From Cryptomeria japonica (Eukaryota > Streptophyta > Pinopsida > Cupressales > Cupressaceae), in contig NC_081414.1 of NCBI RefSeq assembly GCF_030272615.1, positions 525,677,137 to 525,741,136 on the forward strand: DNA of 64,000 nt, given 5' to 3'. Numbering within the stretch: position 1 is the first letter of the stretch; each line of letters opens with the position of its first letter. Position numbers and translations under genes: made by a program. The notes under the pieces were generated by a model, which was not told the origin of the DNA, made no database searches, and saw only the letters and a program-made list of their open reading frames with translations. Positions 59,225 to 64,000 of the stretch are shown piece after piece.

Positions 59225-61154
59225 TGTTTTATATTTTTCCTGTTTTGGTCATTTTTGAGGTTTTTTTACGAATTGATTTTTGTACCATAGGCTTTATTTG
59301 AGGTCTGTTAATATTTTCCAGTTTTGGGTTTGATCAGTTTGATGCATTTTGATGGTTTTGAGTATATTTGATTTTCTATGCATTGTGAGTATTTTAGACT
59401 CTCTTCCATGTGGATAGGCCATGGACAATTGAGATGATTACTATGTTGTTTTGGACCAGCAAGTGACTAGGCCTTTCTATGATATTTTTTTTTATTTTGA
59501 TGGCAGCATTTGATGGCTTGATATGCCTTTGTTTATTGCTAGCCAAGAGGCTCATTTTGCTATATTGATGTTGTTGTAGCCTTTCTTATGTTGTAAGAGT
59601 ATGTGTGGAAGTTGTTGGCTGCATTGAGTATTATTTTTCATGTAATTATGTTGGTAGAGCCTCTTGTGATTTATTGTTGGGCCATGTTAGGAGGAGTGGG
59701 CTTTCTTGTGATGACCGGGGTCACGAGAGATAGGCTTGCATGAGGTTCCCTGTAAGGATGCATGAAGTCTAGACCACTAGGGCACATTGGAGTTTTCTAT
59801 GATTTGTAAATAAGTGATAACATAATAATTGATGGGTTGGGTAGTTAGATTAAATAATAAGATGATAATTTTATTTTTGCCTCATGACTTAGTCCTAGGG
59901 AGGATGTTTTAGGATAAGCATGAGAAGGCCGTGAAGATGGTAAGCTAATCTCCCTTAGTCTCTCATAGGTTGAGATGGCTCCACATGTCCATCAGGCTAG
60001 TGCCTTGTGTTATTATGTTATTATGTTATGAGGATGGCATGTGATGACACTCCACTCCTACATGTGTTTCCTCTTTATGATTTATGATTATGCTTATTGG
60101 ATGCATTTATGTCTTGATGACTTTTATGCCTCTGGGAGTTCATTCTAGTTGTATGTGTGATTTATTGCTTGAGATTCCTTGTGTAGTTAGTCTCCTTGGT
60201 TATAGGTGCCAGCTTAGGTTTAGAATATGTGTTGGGACCTAGTGTCATCTCCTAGCACGGGGGGTGGTTCCTTTGGTTCCACATGGTCGAGAGGTTAGTG
60301 CTTTTTAGCCATTGGAATGTTCTCTTGGATTCTTCTTGCGTGGATGTGGATTATTCTTCATGATATAGTATGGATGTACCTTGTAGCAAATTTATGTAAT
60401 GGATAAGATGGAATGTATGTAATGTAATATTTATTGTCTATAGTAGATGGAATCTTGTAGTAGAAAGAGATATGCTCATAATATATTTAATGTACTCGTA
60501 TTTGTAAGATGAATGGTAGTTAGAAATTGGAATTTAGGGATATTGTATTTGTACTATTGTAGAGATGTGATTTTATGAATCATGGAAATAAAGTGGATTA
60601 TAGTTGGAATAGAAAGGAATTGCATTATGGATTAGTTGTATTATTTCATGGAATTTTTAGGTGCTAGTTAGAATGTTAAATAATCTTGAAGGAGGAATAT
60701 TCGTAGATTAATAAGTGAATATGTTAGAAGATGTTAATTGGATCTAGTAAATAGGAATGATTCACATAGATGCATTGGTAGAAATGAAATTATGCATATC
60801 ATGAGGAATAAGTAATGTTGTAGGTTGCATATCTCATGGATAAAGATTAGAATATGATGCATTAATAAAGGTGAATATACATATTGTGTGGGTAGTATGT
60901 TATTGTGGAAATGAATTAAGTAATGATGTTAAAGTACCCTAGAGAAAGATTATTGATGTTGTGTTATTTCCGCTTGCGTTAATTGATGAAATGAGCAATG
61001 ATGTATGTTCATATTGGTTAATTGGTTAATGAATGTAAATAGATGGAGATGTTATATGTTGCATTAGTTGTTATTAGATGTTAATTAAGAAAAAAATTAT
61101 CTCCATTTGTATACTATTGTTTAGTTTCTTTAGGGTATTTTGGCGGGCATTACA

Positions 61155-62257
61155 AGATGCATAATAGGTGATTAGACCACCAAGCTATTAGATGAATTGC
61201 AGAATGGCCCTTCAGGTAGCCATTTATTAGCTAGGACTACAACCATGAAGATCATGAGGACAGGATATTATTGTCCATCTTTATTTAATGATACCCATAG
61301 GTGGATTAGACAATGCAAAGAGTGTGCACTTTTTGTAGGCAAGCAAAAATTAGCTGCTCTTCCTCTTCATCCCATTTCAACTGATCAACCTTTTGCACAA
61401 TGGGGCCTTGACTTCATTTGTCCCATTAATCGATTTTCAAGTTCAATCCACAAGTGGATTTTGGCTACCAAAGGTTATTTTAGAAGGTGGACAGATGCAT
61501 TTGCTCTAAAGGATGCAACCGAAGGTTTAATGGTTCAATTCTTAGAGGGGATTGTAACTAGATTTGGAGCCCCTTCCATAATCATATCAGATAGTACTAA
61601 AGCTTTTATTGAAGCTCAAATCAATTTATGGGTAGTCCAACATGATGTGTTATTGAAGACATCATCAAACTACTACCCTCAAGGCAATGGCCTCGCTTAA
61701 ATGAGTCTTCCAATAAGAATCTTATCAGGATCGTCAAAAGGACCCTGAATGATAATCAAAGGTCTTGGCACTTAAAATTGGGAGCAACCCTATGGGCTGA
61801 TAGAATTATTCCAAAGAGAGATTTAGGTAACACACCCTTCATATTGGTATATGGAAGGGAAGCAAGGCTTCCCTTATCTCTTGAGTTACCCTCTCTTGAT
61901 TTAGCACACTAGCTAAAGCTCCCAGAAAATGATGCCATGTCAATTAGGCATGCAGAGCTCACAAAGTTGGAAGAAGTTAGAGAAGGGGACATGTAGACCC
62001 TAAGTGTCCATCAGGAACAAATGAAGAAATATTTTGACAAGAGAGCCACTTTTAGGATTTTCAAGGTTGGTGACCTTGTCCTAAAGTGGGACGTTGATAG
62101 AGCAAAGCTAGGAAGACACTCAAAGTTCGATGCAATATGGAGTGGTCCTTATGTGATTACAGGCTACAAGGAGGAAACATATTTCATTTTGGCCAAGCTG
62201 AGTGGTGAAGAGGTCCCTATTGTAGTAAATGGTATCCACCTTAAGGCTTGTGCTTAA
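61155..62257 (+). pseudogene. Integrase of element D
   Basis: Zinc finger: GPSGSHL near 61204 (His), then CKECALFVG at about 61315. Core: QWGLDFICPI (Asp), then ISDSTKAF (Asp) near 61590, and PQGNGLA near 61680, where a small indel creates a stop; in the next frame ESSNKNLIRIVKRT supplies the catalytic Glu. C-terminus: GNTPFILVYGREARLPL near 61830, a stop, then KYFDKRATFRIFKVGDLVLKW-like sequence (62028-62090) and GPYVITGYKEETY to 62257. Only a few lesions. Confidence 0.92.
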
Positions 62258-62477
62258 GTTAATTTTTTGGTTTTTTGTAAATATTTTCCAGTTTTCTAAG
62301 AAGTGCACGTGCACAGGCTATTCTCTTCCAGAAGGGCAGAAAATTTTGATGTCTTACAGGTTGCAAGGGTATATTTTTACTATATTTTCCATGTCTTGAC
62401 CCTATGCCCAATGAATTACATAAGGCTTCTAGTCTTATTTGGCTACCAGGCTTGTCACCCCTCTCAATTGCCAAAAA
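62258..62477 (+). other. 3' untranslated segment of element D
   Basis: Short non-coding segment ending AATTGCCAAAAA before the LTR; a weak polypurine tract. Confidence 0.6.
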
Positions 62478-64000
62478 TGTTGACTAAATTCATGTCAACC
62501 TTAGCCCTAAAAAAATATGATATGAGAAAAGCCCAGTTGGCTAAGAAAACACTACTAAAACCTCCATGAGAGCTCTAAAACCCTAAACCCTAAGGCATTT
62601 TTTCCTTCTATCCTTCTCGGGTTCTAAATTTCTATTTTTGTATTGACCAGCTCAGGTGATAAAATCACTTAACATCCACTGGTCAAAGGGGTCTTATTCC
62701 ATGGTGGGAATGGATTCCCCTTTCTCCCTTTACCAATAAGCAAGCTTCATAGCTTTCACCATTTCATGGAGCGAGGGACTTATTATTTTGTTCACCCCAC
62801 GAAATCATAAAAAGGCTAAGCGTTTTTCTATTTTGCAAGAGCATCGGGGAATATTCCACCCTTCCCCACGAAATAGTGAAGTGAAAGACATAGGCCCATG
62901 GTGGGCCCCCCTCCATGAAGCCACAAAATGGATGCAGTGACATTAAGGGTTTTTGCCATTTTGTAGTGATTAAATAAAATGCAACATTCGAACCCACAAA
63001 ATGGTGACGAGCCCACAAAGCTAAAAGGAGAACCTTTTTCGCAAGGTTGAGATGGTTAAGCTTTAACCGTCATTTAACTAGAAGATTTAGCGATAGATCA
63101 TTGTTTCACAGTGATGAAATACAAAAGCATTCTCAAGCCTGCAAAATGGTGATACCTTTTTTGCCATTTTGTAGGGTCAATATATGAAGACCTTTCAACC
63201 CCCATGAAGCAGTGAAAGAGAAATATGGATCTGGTCGGCCATGTCAAACATCAGTCACCATCAGATCTTCATAAAGGCCACATCGAATGGCGATGTTTAA
63301 AAATTCATTGAGCCCTTTGGAAGGCTATGTGGCACGATCTCGTGCCCATTTTTGTGCAACATGGATGATCAAAAGGCCAAGATTCAAACTTACAAGGTAG
63401 GTAAGAATTTAAATCTTTTGCATAGGGTAGTTGCCGACCAATTGGTAGAATCCATTTTTTGGCTCAGTCAGTGCCCTGATCGATTGGATTTTAGTCCAAC
63501 TTTCAGAATTATTCACCTTAACTCCATAAGTGACCTTGAGGATGATTTTTGGACGCCACCTGCGACTCTTTAATGCAAATTGAGGACTTTTTATGCCCTA
63601 TAGGTTGATCTGAGACACATCATGTGCATGGATTCTCTTCATCTGCAAATATTTTTTTTCTTCCCAACAGAAGAGGATATTTTTAGACTGTAATATATGC
63701 TATCTGATCAAATTTATTGATTTGATCCTCTTGATATTTTGTAACCTAACCCTAGTAGGGTTAGGGTTTCTTAACCGTAATTGATCTCAGTTATACTTGA
63801 ACTATAAATGTAATTTCATAGCTCTGTTATAGGGATTTTCTTTTCTTTTCTATCTCAGAATACATGTTTTCTATGATTTGTAAAAAAATTCTTTGCCTTT
63901 ACATGAATAGAATTACTTGTTTTGCCTTATTTCAGTTCTTATAATTTGTGTTATTTCATTACCTCCTTATATGAATTCATCTTCTTTTGTTTCCTTTCCA
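62478..64000 (+). repeat. 3' LTR of element D (runs off the window)
   Basis: It starts TGTTGACTAAATTC and is collinear with 22428-23204 and 43836-44586. The telobox palindrome is at 63745-63765 and a TATA box at 63803. About 0.4 kb of the LTR lies beyond the window. Confidence 0.9.

Larger units (their letters stand above)
56955..61154. mobile_element. 4.2 kb solo-LTR-like insertion G
   Basis: It starts TGTAGTGTCCACC and ends GGCGGGCATTACA, with a perfect 5 bp duplication AGATG (56950-56954 and 61155-61159) inside D's pol. No retrotransposon domain was found, and I saw no LTR pair within it, so it is most simply a very long solo LTR; read on the minus strand the start TGTAATGCCCGCCAAAATA fits many gypsy LTRs. 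Short ORFs (for example 58208-58567) have no supported function. A non-autonomous element with short undetected LTRs is the alternative. Confidence 0.75.
22428..64000 (+). mobile_element. Ty3/gypsy element D with dual RNase H, multiply interrupted
   Basis: D starts with a 5' LTR at 22428, has gag from about 45155, protease, extra RNase H and RT up to 49165, ordinary RNase H at 56148-56954, integrase at 61155-62257, and a 3' LTR at 62478 that runs off the window. Matching LTR sequence at both ends and the reading through each insertion point show these pieces belong together. Inside it are a solo LTR containing element E, copia element F, and the 4.2 kb insertion G. All coding parts carry stops or shifts. 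Confidence 0.9.

Overview
This is a stretch of plant nuclear genome made almost entirely of nested, partly decayed LTR retrotransposons. I found no host gene, rRNA, tRNA, CRISPR array or bacterial-type operon. The elements are plant Ty3/gypsy and Ty1/copia types: a chromodomain integrase, Tat-type pol with an extra 'archaeal-type' RNase H, an initiator-Met tRNA primer site in the copia-like elements, and a plant-mobile-domain-like antisense ORF. The age of the copies, the depth of nesting and a nearly 20 kb Tat/Ogre-like element suggest a large-genome plant. A gymnosperm such as a conifer is my best guess, but that is inference.

Layout. (A) 1-1866 and about 12053-13127: a chromovirus split by element B. 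(B) 1867-12052: a large element with a 1150 bp LTR, a tRNA-iMet primer site and a gag-like zinc-knuckle ORF followed by unrecognised ORFs, but no reverse transcriptase (LARD/TR-GAG type). It holds a repeat-rich non-coding block at about 6.8-10.45 kb. 13128-15592 is gene-free. (C) 15593-21508: a minus-strand copia element with 5 bp TSD TATAT that has lost its whole reverse transcriptase. 21514-22427 is gene-free. (D) 22428 to beyond 64000: one gypsy element whose 5' LTR, pol and 3' LTR spread over more than 41 kb because other elements are inside it.

Insertions inside D: a copia-type solo LTR (23205-43830) in its 5' LTR; inside that solo LTR a 19.7 kb Tat/Ogre-like gypsy element E (23789-43455, TSD CCGAC); inside the integrase of E a 977 bp internally deleted relative of B (34124-35100). 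D's reverse transcriptase is cut by a minus-strand copia element F (49166-56142, TSD TTGTG/TTGTA). The stretch between D's RNase H and integrase is cut by a 4.2 kb solo-LTR-like insertion G (56955-61154, TSD AGATG). Insertion order follows from the nesting: D, then the solo LTR, then E, then the B-like fragment; F and G hit D independently.

Points most worth a second look: (1) three separate arrays of a degenerate CATATGCGCTA-like word repeated at a strict 21 bp period, at both ends of E (in opposite orientations) and in the middle of G; (2) an antisense plant-mobile-domain-like ORF between pol and the 3' LTR of E; (3) the position of the extra RNase H in D, upstream of reverse transcriptase, with a decayed ordinary RNase H downstream; (4) LTR and primer-site similarity between RT-less B and the copia elements, suggesting a non-autonomous partner family. 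Almost every coding region carries stops or frameshifts, so they are listed as pseudogenes; some joins are approximate.
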